64,000 nucleotides of DNA from Pigmentibacter sp. JX0631. Its GTDB lineage: Bacteria > Bdellovibrionota_B > Oligoflexia > Silvanigrellales > Silvanigrellaceae. Numbering within the stretch: position 1 is the first letter of the stretch; every line of letters begins with the position of its first letter. The stretch lies in contig NZ_CP123622.1 in NCBI RefSeq assembly GCF_029873255.1, forward strand, positions 620,501 to 684,500, in the 5' to 3' direction. Under the pieces are notes generated by a model, which was not told the DNA's origin, ran no database searches, and worked only from the letters and a program-made list of their open reading frames with translations. The translations under genes were made by a program, and so were the position numbers. Shown in pieces: positions 28,323 through 37,125 of the stretch.

Positions 28323-28802
28323 ATGTCCAAAATATACGCCTGCATTTGGTCCAACGACAAAGCCGCGGAGATGGCTAAATTTTACAAGTCAATCTTCAAA
28401 GGAACCAAGATCGGCAAGACTTCTTACTGGGGCAGCAATCCTATGAGAGTCAAAGAGGGTTCCGTATTGACCATACATCTCACCCTTCTGGGTCAAAAAA
28501 TCATGCTTCTGAACGGATACGCCGAAATGACTTTCAACGAGTCCATTTCGTTCGTCGTACCCTGCAAAACCCAGCGCGAAATTGATACGTACTGGAAGAA
28601 ACTGACGAGTGATGGAGGCAAACCTGTGCAATGCGGATGGCTGATAGACAAATACGGCATTCGATGGCAGATCACACCGGCTGAATTCGACAAGTGGAAC
28701 ACAAGCAAAAACAAAAAGAAGAAGGAAGCGGTCATGCACGCGATGTGGAAGATGATCAAATTGGACCGCAATAAGCTAAAGGAAGCCTTCGATCGCGCTT
28801 AA
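28323..28802 (+). CDS. VOC-fold protein (PhnB/glyoxalase-like), GC-richer than neighbours
   Basis: A 159-residue protein starting at ATG 28323 after AGGAGGC. It has the PhnB/3-demethylubiquinone-methyltransferase-like VOC pattern: CIWSNDKAAEMAKFYKSIF, LNGYAEMTFNESISFVVPC, and DKYGIRWQITPAEF at the end. Such small VOC proteins usually bind metal and small molecules; the substrate is unknown. By eye GC is about 43-50% in its body against about 30% around, so it was probably acquired recently from a different source. It lies between the AbiE pair and a primase remnant. Confidence 0.8.
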   Translation: MSKIYACIWSNDKAAEMAKFYKSIFKGTKIGKTSYWGSNPMRVKEGSVLTIHLTLLGQKIMLLNGYAEMTFNESISFVVPCKTQREIDTYWKKLTSDGGKPVQCGWLIDKYGIRWQITPAEFDKWNTSKNKKKKEAVMHAMWKMIKLDRNKLKEAFDRA

Positions 28803-28814
28803 GAATCAATCACC

Positions 28815-29028
28815 TCCCCTGACTGGGTTACAGCTTGAAATATTTGCAATGTAAATTTTGGAGAAGGAATTCAACAAGGCAATGAGTTTGTATTTAAAAA
28901 CATATTTACTGATGGCAAACATTATGGATCCTTTAGATATCTTCCTCATAAACAAGTATTTATGAATCATTGTGATATTGGCAGCGAAATGCGTTTTACA
29001 CAAATTAAACTTATAACTCTGTTTTGAA
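28815..29028 (+). pseudogene. Primase remnant (N-terminal part)
   Basis: In one frame, with one internal stop, the bases encode SPDWVTA-stop-NICNVNFGEG, then NEFVFKNIFTDGKHYGS and QVFMNHCDIGSEM. These align with the start of the primase at 34430 (SPEWVKALQICN, NEIVFKNIFTGSQKYHS, QVFMNHCASGSEM). It shows that this segment once carried the same replication module as the intact element to its right. Confidence 0.75.
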
Positions 29029-29168
29029 AACCACTTTTAAACTTTAAAAATGTATCAAACAAATTTAACTACTTAAAAGTTTCATTTATATTATAATTGA
29101 CATCATTTATATTCTTCAGTAAAATATTGCTTAATAGAGATAACATATCGAATTAACACATCTTCTTA

Positions 29169-29458
29169 TTGCTTCCAATTGTTGAAAAGCTGTTGTGTAA
29201 ATATCCTCCTGTAACGGAAGAAGAAGTTGAAAAAGCTTTTTTCCAATGGGATGGGTTCTGAATGATAGGGAAGACCATAAATCAATTCCACCTACTTACT
29301 GGTTTATTAGTGAAACCTGTGATGTCAGACTTTTAAAGATAGTCATTAAACCAGTACCAGATACAGATTTTGCATATGTACGAACCGCCTATGATGCAGA
29401 TGAAGAGGAGATCGTTATTTATGAAAAAAAATCGAAAAGTTTCCGTTCTAACAGATAA
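29169..29458 (+). pseudogene. Frameshifted toxin gene of a small TA pair
   Basis: The upstream frame reads KYPPVTEEEVEKAFFQWDG and then stops. Shifting one base continues as LNDREDHKSIPPTYWFISET and YVRTAYDADEEEIVIYEKK. One missing G in the GGG run at 29253-29255 would restore a continuous protein. The joined product resembles a small toxin family often labelled 'ADP-ribosyl-(dinitrogen reductase) hydrolase' (KHPPVTE, HKTDPPTLWF, TAYEP-EEI). No clear ATG start remains. The antitoxin overlaps its end. Confidence 0.5.
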
Positions 29459-29711
29459 GGAAGAAATTAAAAAAGCGGAAGAGTTTTTAAATGACGGCTA
29501 CCAAGATAAATGGGAAAAAGGTGAACTTGGAAAAAGTTTAGAACACTCTATTGGAGAAAAAGCAAATATAAGTGGCGCTCCAACAACAATTCGTCTTCCG
29601 GATTCTTTAAAAATAACAATAGCTACTTTAGCAAGAGAAAAAGGTTTAACCACAAATTCTTATATTAGAATGATTTTAACAGAACATGTAAAACAAAAGA
29701 AAAGAGCTTAA
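29421..29711 (+). CDS. Antitoxin-like protein with C-terminal ribbon-helix-helix
   Basis: A 96-residue protein starting at ATG 29421 (GAGGAG about 9 bases upstream; the longer frame from 29370 lacks a site). The C-terminal half PTTIRLPDSLKITIATLARE followed by YIRMILTEHV is a ribbon-helix-helix DNA-binding pattern, common in CopG/BrnA-like antitoxins. It overlaps the end of the broken toxin gene by 38 bases, the usual toxin-first order of such pairs. The toxin is disrupted, so this may be an orphan antitoxin. Confidence 0.65.
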   Translation: MKKNRKVSVLTDKEEIKKAEEFLNDGYQDKWEKGELGKSLEHSIGEKANISGAPTTIRLPDSLKITIATLAREKGLTTNSYIRMILTEHVKQKKRA

Positions 29712-29833
29712 TTTATTTCTTTTTTATTTTATGAAATATACTAGAATAAATTTTTTAAAAAAATTAATTTGAAAGATCAGGGGTAAAGAGCCATAATTAA
29801 AATTAAGTAACAAATTTTAATTTAGGAGTATTT

Positions 29834-30328
29834 ATGTCTGATAACGAAAATATCATTGAAGAGGATAAAACACAAAGTCACCCAATTCTTAAAGATAAAA
29901 AAGAAATTACCGAACAAATGAAAGCATGGAAGAATTTTTTAGATAATACAATTGGCTTTGTCTCATTTAACTTTGCAATTTCTTGCTCAGGACTGGAAGG
30001 AATAAAATCTCTGCTATGGCCATCTCTTTCAATAGCATTTATTCTCGTTCTCATGTTTAAAACGGACGATATTTTCCCAAAATCAATAATAGATTTAAGA
30101 AATAAAAAGAATAAAACAGACGAAGATAAAAAATATTTAATCATATTTGAAAAAAATTTATTTAACTTAGAAAAAGCAGACCTTTTTATAGAAGAAAAAG
30201 ACAAAATTAAAAAACGTTTTATTAGTTTTTGCAATGACCTAAAAGAAACTCCTCTATATTGGATAGGTTTCATATCTTTATTGGGGGTTCTTTTCTGTAA
30301 TATTAGAACCTTTAGCATTCATAATTAA
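29834..30328 (+). CDS. Membrane protein of unknown function
   Basis: A 164-residue protein with an acidic N-terminus, a hydrophobic pair of helices around 40-75 (FVSFNFAISC, LLWPSLSIAFILVLMF) and one near the C-terminus (PLYWIGFISLLGVLFCNI), separated by a long charged loop. Topology suggests a small inner-membrane protein with a cytoplasmic coiled segment. It follows TTAGGAG. It is the last gene before att copy 3. Small membrane proteins in such a position are often defence effectors, but there is no direct evidence here. Confidence 0.5.
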   Translation: MSDNENIIEEDKTQSHPILKDKKEITEQMKAWKNFLDNTIGFVSFNFAISCSGLEGIKSLLWPSLSIAFILVLMFKTDDIFPKSIIDLRNKKNKTDEDKKYLIIFEKNLFNLEKADLFIEEKDKIKKRFISFCNDLKETPLYWIGFISLLGVLFCNIRTFSIHN

Positions 30329-30352
30329 TTTTCTTTTAAACCTATTTTACAA

Positions 30353-30620
30353 CCCAAAATTGGGACCTTGGGACAATCTTGCGGGGTGTCTTAAGCATAT
30401 GGCTCAAACGAATAACTCAATGGCGGACCCAGCAAGAATCGAACTGGCTTTGCCGACTTTTTTCTTTTTGCTTCAAATTTCTAGAATTTAAATAACTTAA
30501 CAATATCAATTTAGACACTTCATACGAGTAACAAACCTGCCAAACTGTAAAGCAATGAATTTGGGACAACAAAATTTTTTTGTGAGTATAGCAATTCTTC
30601 TCGGCTTCATCGGCAAATTA
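30353..30620. repeat. Att-like copy 3 and island left end
   Basis: Bases 30420-30445 are identical to 43986-44011, the tRNA-Arg 3' end. To the left, 30353-30419 resembles the bases left of the tRNA (AAATTGGGA ... TTGGGAC ... ATCTTGC-GGG), that is, an element right end. To the right, 30446-30620 is nearly identical to the left end after copy 1. This is a junction between two integrated elements. Confidence 0.85.
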
Positions 30621-31161
30621 ATACTTATTTATATAAAATATATACAAGTAGCTGCCGGCAAGAGCAAAAACTCTTCTCAGCATCATCGGCATGGCCGGCA
30701 GATAGTTGGATTTTACTTTACTACAAACTTCAAAAATTATGATGTAAATATATTTCAGTTTTTTAAATTATTTTTTTCATATATTTTAAGTATAATTGTT
30801 ATCATTAAAGTCAATAATTATAAACTACATTATCTTTACTATATAAAATTACTTGTAGAAATTTTAATGATATTTTTTAAATTAAAGCATTTAAAAATGT
30901 AAATATGATCAATTTTTTTTCCAATAATAAATAAAAAAAAATATTTTATTATAATTTATATTTTTAAAGTAAATATTATCAAAAAAAATAGATAAAAAAA
31001 CCTTGTTCATGAATATAAAAAGTTTAATTTTTGGTAACCTATTTAATATTAATTTTACTTTACATTTTTATTTTTAATAAATCTTGAAAATAAAATAAAG
31101 CCTTGATAAAATAATAAATTATGCTTATTTATAGCATTATTTCTTCTTAACAGGAGGTTAA
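30621..31161. other. Left-end non-coding region with inverted repeat
   Basis: About 540 bases with no credible gene (a 115-codon frame starting in the repeat has no ribosome site and is low complexity). CTGCCGGC at 30652-30659 and GCCGGCAG at 30694-30701 form an inverted pair. The end holds the AGGAGG site of the next gene. Confidence 0.4.
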
Positions 31162-32046
31162 ATGATCAAAAGTAAAAAAAGTATTACGATAAATTTTTAT
31201 AAGATAATATGTGAAAAAGGATCTCTATTCGATAGAAATAAAACACTAGAAGAAAATTTTGACTTTTATTTTTCAAAAAATATTAAAAATTTTGGAAAAG
31301 AGTACTTTGAAGAAGATAATTCTACTTACGAAATAACATATTTAACTGATAAAATGATCGATTTTATGGGTGCATACTTTGGAACATTTGCTAAATATAG
31401 AGACAATAATTTTCCTTATTGCTCAAGTAATAAAAAAATAGAGAAAATTAATACTGATTATATTGTTGAAGAAACATATTTTTTGATAATTCCAAAAAAA
31501 GAAATAGTCGTATTTGCAACAAAGAAAGAGATTGGTGGAATAGAAAATTTTTCAAATTATTTAACAAGAAAAACAAGTTTGAGATTTGATATTTTGAGTA
31601 TTATTAGAAGAGACTCTTTGAAAAATTTTTTGGAAAAAAAAATTGAACCAACTTTTCTTTCTATTAAAATACCTTATCCTGTAAACCCAAAATATTTAAA
31701 AGAAATAAAAGAGGATGAAATTGATTTTGGCGAAAATTTATTAGCAATTGCTGATGGAACAGGGTCAAAAGAAGTTAGATTAGTTCTTTCATCACCTAAA
31801 AACCCATTGAAAAATACTCTAAATTTTATCGAAAATTTATTTAATACAAAAAACCTACATTTTAAAGAATTAAAAATAAAAATGCCTGAATCTAGCAAAG
31901 TTATAGATTTGCTTTTTGATTCGGTTAAATCAAACGTCTCAGTAAACAATACTGGAAAATATCTTGACAGAGATGAAGTTATGAAGTGTATGAAAGAGCA
32001 ATATAATATACACGAAAAGGATATTTTAATTTATTCTGGAGTTTAG
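31162..32046 (+). CDS. Soluble partner of a two-gene cassette with a 4TM protein (unknown)
   Basis: A 294-residue soluble protein beginning KKSITINFYKIIC, with a central beta-rich stretch (TYFLIIPKKEIVVFATKK) and a later FKELKIKMPESSKVIDLLFD. It follows a good AGGAGG site. A membrane protein gene starts 2 bases after its stop, so they are co-transcribed and coupled. I know no family for it. The order of its segments resembles the protein at 41001-42026 (IFFYKF opening; GYFWIDTNLNVIAVIK; VKELKIQIKSPINKEDLELML), which also sits next to a 4TM gene, so they may be distant paralogues. Its place on a defence-laden island suggests anti-phage action. Confidence 0.6.
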   Translation: MIKSKKSITINFYKIICEKGSLFDRNKTLEENFDFYFSKNIKNFGKEYFEEDNSTYEITYLTDKMIDFMGAYFGTFAKYRDNNFPYCSSNKKIEKINTDYIVEETYFLIIPKKEIVVFATKKEIGGIENFSNYLTRKTSLRFDILSIIRRDSLKNFLEKKIEPTFLSIKIPYPVNPKYLKEIKEDEIDFGENLLAIADGTGSKEVRLVLSSPKNPLKNTLNFIENLFNTKNLHFKELKIKMPESSKVIDLLFDSVKSNVSVNNTGKYLDRDEVMKCMKEQYNIHEKDILIYSGV

Positions 32047-32048
32047 TA

Positions 32049-32534
32049 ATGAAAAAATTTAAATTTAAAATAATTTTAAACAATATTTTTACAAGTATTT
32101 TAACTTTAAGTTTTTCATACGCCGGAAAGTTTAGCTTTAATGAATCAAATTTTGAATCTAGATTCTTAAATTTAATGACATTATTCTTAACTCTATTAGG
32201 TTTACTATTAGCAACTGTTGGAATAATATTTTCAATTTATAAAGAACCGTCTGTACAATTCCTAGTGCAATCATCTTATTTACAAGATTTATTGTTTTCG
32301 ATTATAAAAACAATTAAATTTTTAGGATTTACTTCCATTATATTATTCATACTTACGATTATACCATATCAAGAAATTAACAAAATTTATGAGATAAATA
32401 TTTATTTATTTAAAGATTTAATAGATTTTTGTGCTTTTTTAGGTTTATTTATTACAACAATTTCAGGAATAAATTTATATATAACAATAAAAAAATTTAA
32501 AGTTATTATAGAATTTGTAATTAAAACCTCTTAG
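32049..32534 (+). CDS. 4TM membrane partner of the preceding gene (unknown)
   Basis: A 161-residue protein with four predicted membrane helices at about 10-25, 40-62, 86-108 and 120-145. A short charged loop follows helix 2 (GIIFSIYKEPSVQFLVQ). The start is 2 bases after the upstream stop. Helix layout and the loop motif resemble the 4TM protein at 40439-40999 (GVWLSIVSPESFKNVI), which has the same kind of soluble neighbour. A membrane effector that depolarises or perforates the membrane on signal from the soluble partner is one idea; nothing in the sequence proves it. Confidence 0.6.
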   Translation: MKKFKFKIILNNIFTSILTLSFSYAGKFSFNESNFESRFLNLMTLFLTLLGLLLATVGIIFSIYKEPSVQFLVQSSYLQDLLFSIIKTIKFLGFTSIILFILTIIPYQEINKIYEINIYLFKDLIDFCAFLGLFITTISGINLYITIKKFKVIIEFVIKTS

Positions 32535-34172
32535 GGTAAATAAAAAATTTAAATTTTAAGATATTCGAAGGTTTTTTTAATACTAGATTTCATAATTTAT
32601 AGTACGAAATTTTATAAATAATCATAATCTTAAATTCAAAGTTATAAATTATTTATAAAAACAATATTTTTATTGCCAATTTTATTAAGATTATATACTG
32701 TTATTATCAAATAAAAAAAATTAATTTTATTTTATGTAATTTTTATAATTATATACGAATAATAAAAATTCTATTTTAATATATATTGAAATTTATCTTA
32801 ATAAATTCGAACTTATTTAATAAGAAAATATTCAGTAATATACTAAATAATAAATAATTATATTTTTATCTAATATATTCATATCTTAAAATATTGCCAA
32901 TATTGTTTTTAATTGAATACAAGTTAAATCTTATAAGCTATAAGATTTAACTTGAAAAAATTATTCCTAAATAATGCTCTAAAATTCCTGTTTTACCAAA
33001 GATTTCGTTTTATGAATTAAAAGCTAGAAAAAATGCGAACTAATAAAATTGCGCTTTAGTATAGCAGACTGTCTAAATTGTTTAGTTAAAGAGGCGGTCT
33101 GCTCAAAAGTAATACAGTTTTTAGAGTGACAATTTTTGAGATTTATTGAACAGATTCTAATTCTGATCATTTTAAAATTTAAGGATGGCAAAGTAGGATT
33201 TATTTACTATTTTTATTTGAACTTATTCAATATTGAACAGATTCTCAATTGTTACCCTATTTAAAATTAAGTCTACTTTTCTAAAGACTAGGCCATTAAT
33301 ATAAGTCCTAGAGAAAGTTTTGTTACCAATGATATGAAAAAATTTATACCTGATCAGAATGAACTCGAGATAAGAACGAGTAGGAAATTTTAAGCAATCA
33401 AACAAGCTTTAACGGACTAGCTAAAATGTTTCGTTAAAGAGCTAGTCCGTTAAGTTCATAAAATTTATAATATTTTATCGAACTCCAAATTTATTTCCTT
33501 TAAATGAATAAAGTCATAGCAGACCGTCTAAAATAAAGTGTATAAGTGCCAGTCCGCTAAATGTATATAATTTCTAATCTTATTAACCGGTTAATAAAGT
33601 ATTTTAAAACTATTTTTATACATGTTCAATAAAATCATAGAATACCCTATTTCTATAGTTAAAAAATCAAACCATGAATTATTTATTAATATTAAATAGT
33701 TACACTGAATTTTAGCATCAGCATGAAAACACGTGTTTTTAAAGTTTCTCAGTATTTAAAAGAATAACTTTGTCTTTAAATTTTTGAAATTCTTTTAAAA
33801 GGGTTGGAAAATATATTCCTTATAATAACAGTACTTTTTTGAATTTTTTTCCATAGTATATCAATTTTATCCTTAAAAAATAAAGAAAAATTTGCAGACC
33901 GTCTAAACTCTAAATTTATTCAGACGGTCTGTCACTAAATAATTCAATAATTTTAAATTGTTACAAAGAATATTTTTTCTGGAAGTTTAATTCAATTCAA
34001 ACAAATTCTTAAACCATCCAAGAAATTAATGAATAAATTAAAAAGCTTAATTAAAGAAACAAGTCCTCTGCAACTTTCACACTTCATAACTAATTTAGAC
34101 AGTCCGCTCATCCATCTTCATAATTATTTCAGAAGAGAGATTTTTCTCTTCATAAACTTTTTAGGAGCCTTT
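32535..34172. other. Long non-coding region with palindromes, candidate origin or control region
   Basis: About 1.6 kb without a credible gene, very AT-rich, containing at least four palindromic units with a shared GCAGACCGTCT core (listed separately). It ends in the AGGAG site of the small DNA-binding protein gene. A long open-frame-free stretch directly before a replication module suggests an origin and regulatory region. Confidence 0.5.
33064..33932. repeat. Set of four palindromic repeats upstream of the replication genes
   Basis: Units at 33064-33102, 33411-33451, 33518-33558 and 33894-33932. Each has inverted arms around a spacer; the best are AACGGACTAGCT / AGCTAGTCCGTT and CAGACCGTCT / AGACGGTCTG. 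Three share the sequence GCAGAC(C/T)GTCTAAA. A related half-site TAGACAGTCCGCT lies near 34095. They resemble iterons or binding sites for an initiator, primase or repressor. Confidence 0.65.
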
Positions 34173-34433
34173 ATGGAATTCACTAGTCATCACCTAAATA
34201 AAAAACTTTCCAATGAAAAATTTAAAGAATTGGCCTCTGTGGCCTTAAAGAAAGGAGTTAGAATGTGCGGTAGCATTTGTGCATTAGAACGTAAATCTGG
34301 AATTTCAAGACAAACTCTTACTAATATTGCTAAGGGAAAATCATGTTCACATGCCACACGTTTAAAGCTAGAAGCATTTGTTGAAGAAATAGGACAAAAG
34401 AAAATCAAACCATTCAAAGGAGCAAAGTTATGA
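34173..34433 (+). CDS. Small helix-turn-helix protein
   Basis: An 86-residue protein starting at ATG 34173 with AGGAG 7 bases upstream; the longer frame from 34029 has no site. A helix-turn-helix is visible (SICALERKSGISRQTLTNIAKGKSC), so it probably binds DNA and regulates, or helps initiate, the element. It overlaps the primase start by 4 bases (ATGA), so they are translationally coupled. The palindromes just upstream are candidate targets. Confidence 0.65.
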   Translation: MEFTSHHLNKKLSNEKFKELASVALKKGVRMCGSICALERKSGISRQTLTNIAKGKSCSHATRLKLEAFVEEIGQKKIKPFKGAKL

Positions 34434-35731
34434 ATTTTGCTTCATTTGCTTCCCCTGAATGGGTTAAGGCTCTGCAAATTTGTAATATAGATTTAGGCTA
34501 TGGCATTAAAGAAGGAAATGAAATTGTCTTTAAAAATATTTTCACTGGTAGCCAAAAGTATCATTCCTTACGATATTTAATTAGGAAACAAGTCTTCATG
34601 AACCATTGTGCTAGTGGTTCAGAAATGCATTTGACTCCTGTTAAATTGATTTCTAAATTAACGCAAATTTCAGAAAAAGAAGCTTGGATACTTTTGCAAA
34701 AGGAATTAGGGAAGTGGAAAGACTTCCCTAGTCCAACACTTATAAGCTTAAATAAATATAAAAAAGAAAATGTTCCAACTAATTCAAAAAATTATTCTGA
34801 ATTTAGAACATTTTCTGATTGCATGCAAAATGAATGGTATCAAAGACGTTGCGAACTTTTAACTTTAATTGCCAAAGAATTAGAACTTACAAAAAATAAA
34901 AATGCATCCAAGCAAGTATTAGAGTGGTGGGAAAAAAGAGGATTCAATTTAGAATGTGCATTTTATGGCAAAAAATCTTTTGTCTTACTAAATTCCCCTG
35001 AACAATTAGAAAAATTAAATTGTGTTCAAAAGTTAACACTTGAAGAAAAATATTTAACAGGAATTTGGAAACCCCATGCCATCACAAATAAACCTTGTTT
35101 GCAATGGATTAGTAAAGACTATTTAGCAATGTTCTTTTGCTGGAATTATTTAAATGATCCAAATGGCAATGCAATAGAATATGTTACAGGAATAAGAGCA
35201 CGGTATACAAACATACAACCAACAAACCAACCAAAAGAAGTTACATTAGGAATAAAACATATTCCTGAATTAGAAGGATTTCCTGCTAGCATTGGTTACT
35301 ATGGTTTACTTATTCCAAAAGCTTTAGATCATAAAAATACATCATGGTTGCAATACAACGGTTGTGAAAATTTTACTGTTATTTTGACTGAAGGCTGCAC
35401 AGATATGCTGGCAGGCAGACATTTATTAAAAAGAAGTGATGTTATTTGGGCCACATCAGGACAAATTCAAAGTGCAATGTGGAAAGATAACTTAAGATTA
35501 ATTCGTAATTGTAAACGACTTATTATTGCTTTTAATAACGACAATAAATCTAAATTAAATACAGGCCAAGAATTAGCCATTAAAACAAAAGAAGCCGCAG
35601 AACAATTTGGCATAAAAAATGTAGAACTTTTTCCCATTGAATTATTAGAAAGTTGCAATGATTTAAATGATTTACTCAAAAAAAAGAAAGCCTCTAACAG
35701 CAACTTAGAAGCTTTCAAAAACTACTTTTAG
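34430..35731 (+). CDS. Toprim-like primase of a satellite or phage-like element
   Basis: A 433-residue protein. The C-terminal part has a Toprim-like motif: VILTEGCTDMLAGRHLL (Glu), followed by a core strand and IIAFNNDNKSKLNTGQELA. In most Toprim domains the second motif is DxD; here it reads N-N-D, so one acidic residue is replaced by Asn. The N-terminal half, with a Cys/His-containing NHCASGSEMH patch, may be a zinc-dependent primase part. It precedes a VapE-like helicase, as in mobile islands and satellites. A decayed copy of its N-terminus lies at 28815. Confidence 0.7.
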   Translation: MNFASFASPEWVKALQICNIDLGYGIKEGNEIVFKNIFTGSQKYHSLRYLIRKQVFMNHCASGSEMHLTPVKLISKLTQISEKEAWILLQKELGKWKDFPSPTLISLNKYKKENVPTNSKNYSEFRTFSDCMQNEWYQRRCELLTLIAKELELTKNKNASKQVLEWWEKRGFNLECAFYGKKSFVLLNSPEQLEKLNCVQKLTLEEKYLTGIWKPHAITNKPCLQWISKDYLAMFFCWNYLNDPNGNAIEYVTGIRARYTNIQPTNQPKEVTLGIKHIPELEGFPASIGYYGLLIPKALDHKNTSWLQYNGCENFTVILTEGCTDMLAGRHLLKRSDVIWATSGQIQSAMWKDNLRLIRNCKRLIIAFNNDNKSKLNTGQELAIKTKEAAEQFGIKNVELFPIELLESCNDLNDLLKKKKASNSNLEAFKNYF

Positions 35732-35746
35732 GAGGTTTTCATCACA

Positions 35747-37081
35747 ATGCCGCAATATAATATAAGTTATGAAAATAAGCAAGTTGAGAATATTAAAAAA
35801 TATAGACAAGAAAAAAACCATCATTTGACAAATATTGTTACTGCAAAATCTATTGATGAATTATTAAGAAAAGAAGTTTTAAAATATAAACTAAAAGGGT
35901 TTAGTCAATTAAGAATAACTGAATATATATTTCAAAACTCTTTAAAAAACTTATATTACTATGAAAGTAATAAAGAACACCCAACAAAACGCATTCGTTT
36001 TCATAAAGAGCATATTTTAAATACAATTAGCGTTATGGATCATGAAATTGCATTTCAAAATTTAGAAGAAATTAAAAAGAAAATTCAATATAAAGGCTCA
36101 AGTTATCAAACTTCTTTAGCTATATTTACTAAGTTTATATTACCAGCTTTAAATCATGACAGTCAAAATAATCCCGAAATAATTGCTAAAGTAATAATGC
36201 ATTTTATTTGGCAAGTAAAAAGAAAAATGAATGCCTTAAAAGTTCAAAATCACTTATGTCCTATATTTATCAATGTTCATCAGGGTGTAGGTAAGACAGA
36301 GTTTGTTAAAAACTTATGCAAACCATTTAGTCAATTTGGTTCCTTCTTTTTAAATAAAAGTGTTGGAGAAATTGTTGACTCAAGAGAAATTGCCTCTAAC
36401 TTAGAACGCAATATTTTATTTTTAGATGAACTTGCCCAAGCTGAAAAAAGTGACATCAGTTATTTAAAAAATATTATTACGACAGAAACCTTATCTCCAA
36501 GAATTTTAGGCTCTAATAAAACCATACATGTTGAAAATAAATCTACTTTTATTGCAACTGCAAATGTTTTAAATTTAGCAGAGAAAATTAAAGATGATAC
36601 TGGAAACAGACGTTTCTTTCCTATTGAAGTAAAATCATTTAAAGAAATAAGCGTTCCCTATTATGCTTTAGAAAATTTAAATTATTTAACTGAAAATGAA
36701 AAAAGAGATGGTTATTTATATCCTTTAAATTTTGATGGTACTTGGCTATGGACCCTAGTTGATGAAAACTGGAAATGTTTTTTATCCTTAGAAGAAATTG
36801 CAGCCATTCAAAAGAAACACACTGTTTTAACTGACGTTGATGAATTTATTGAAATTTTTAATATATCGATAGATAAAAATAGTTCAGCTATTTTAATTTC
36901 AGACTTATTTTATGTGTTTAAAAAGATATTTCCAAAAAGTAAATTCGACCAAATTAAAAGCTTTTCAAATGAAATGACGAAACGGTTTAATGAAGCCAAA
37001 GTTAATAATGCAGGACAAAGGAAAAAACATACAGGTTTTCAGTTATCTATAAATGAAACATTTAATGGCTATTTATATTAA
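35747..37081 (+). CDS. VapE-like superfamily 3 helicase/ATPase
   Basis: A 444-residue ATPase: Walker A NVHQGVGKTEF (about 184-194), Walker B ILFLDELAQ, sensor-1 region STFIATANV, and DDTGNRRFFPIEV, the VapE arginine motif. VapE proteins accompany primases in phages, satellites and pathogenicity islands and unwind DNA for replication of the excised element. The AGGAGG ribosome site overlaps the primase stop region, so the two are an operon. C-terminal residues probably form a helical tail. Confidence 0.85.
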   Translation: MPQYNISYENKQVENIKKYRQEKNHHLTNIVTAKSIDELLRKEVLKYKLKGFSQLRITEYIFQNSLKNLYYYESNKEHPTKRIRFHKEHILNTISVMDHEIAFQNLEEIKKKIQYKGSSYQTSLAIFTKFILPALNHDSQNNPEIIAKVIMHFIWQVKRKMNALKVQNHLCPIFINVHQGVGKTEFVKNLCKPFSQFGSFFLNKSVGEIVDSREIASNLERNILFLDELAQAEKSDISYLKNIITTETLSPRILGSNKTIHVENKSTFIATANVLNLAEKIKDDTGNRRFFPIEVKSFKEISVPYYALENLNYLTENEKRDGYLYPLNFDGTWLWTLVDENWKCFLSLEEIAAIQKKHTVLTDVDEFIEIFNISIDKNSSAILISDLFYVFKKIFPKSKFDQIKSFSNEMTKRFNEAKVNNAGQRKKHTGFQLSINETFNGYLY

Positions 37082-37125
37082 CATATTTAATTTACAACTT
37101 ACTTAAGTAAAAGGAATTACAAAGT

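Noticed and set aside
28193..28378. 61-codon frame on the plus strand
   Set aside because: It overlaps the VOC gene in another frame and has no ribosome site; the VOC frame has clear family motifs.
24170..30445. Additional tRNA genes at the att copies
   Set aside because: Only the 3' part (T arm, acceptor strand) is present at each copy; the D arm and anticodon arm are missing.
30555..30902. 115-codon frame on the plus strand in the left-end repeat
   Set aside because: It begins inside the repeated left-end DNA, lacks a ribosome site and is low-complexity; the matching copies elsewhere do not keep the frame.
31162..32534. Direct assignment of the soluble + 4TM pair to Kiwa (KwaA/KwaB)
   Set aside because: Only the number of parts and helix count match. 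Gene order is reversed and I cannot show DUF4868 similarity by eye.
33064..33932. CRISPR array
   Set aside because: The repeats are few, unevenly spaced (tens to hundreds of bases) and internally palindromic, with no cas genes; they look like protein-binding sites.
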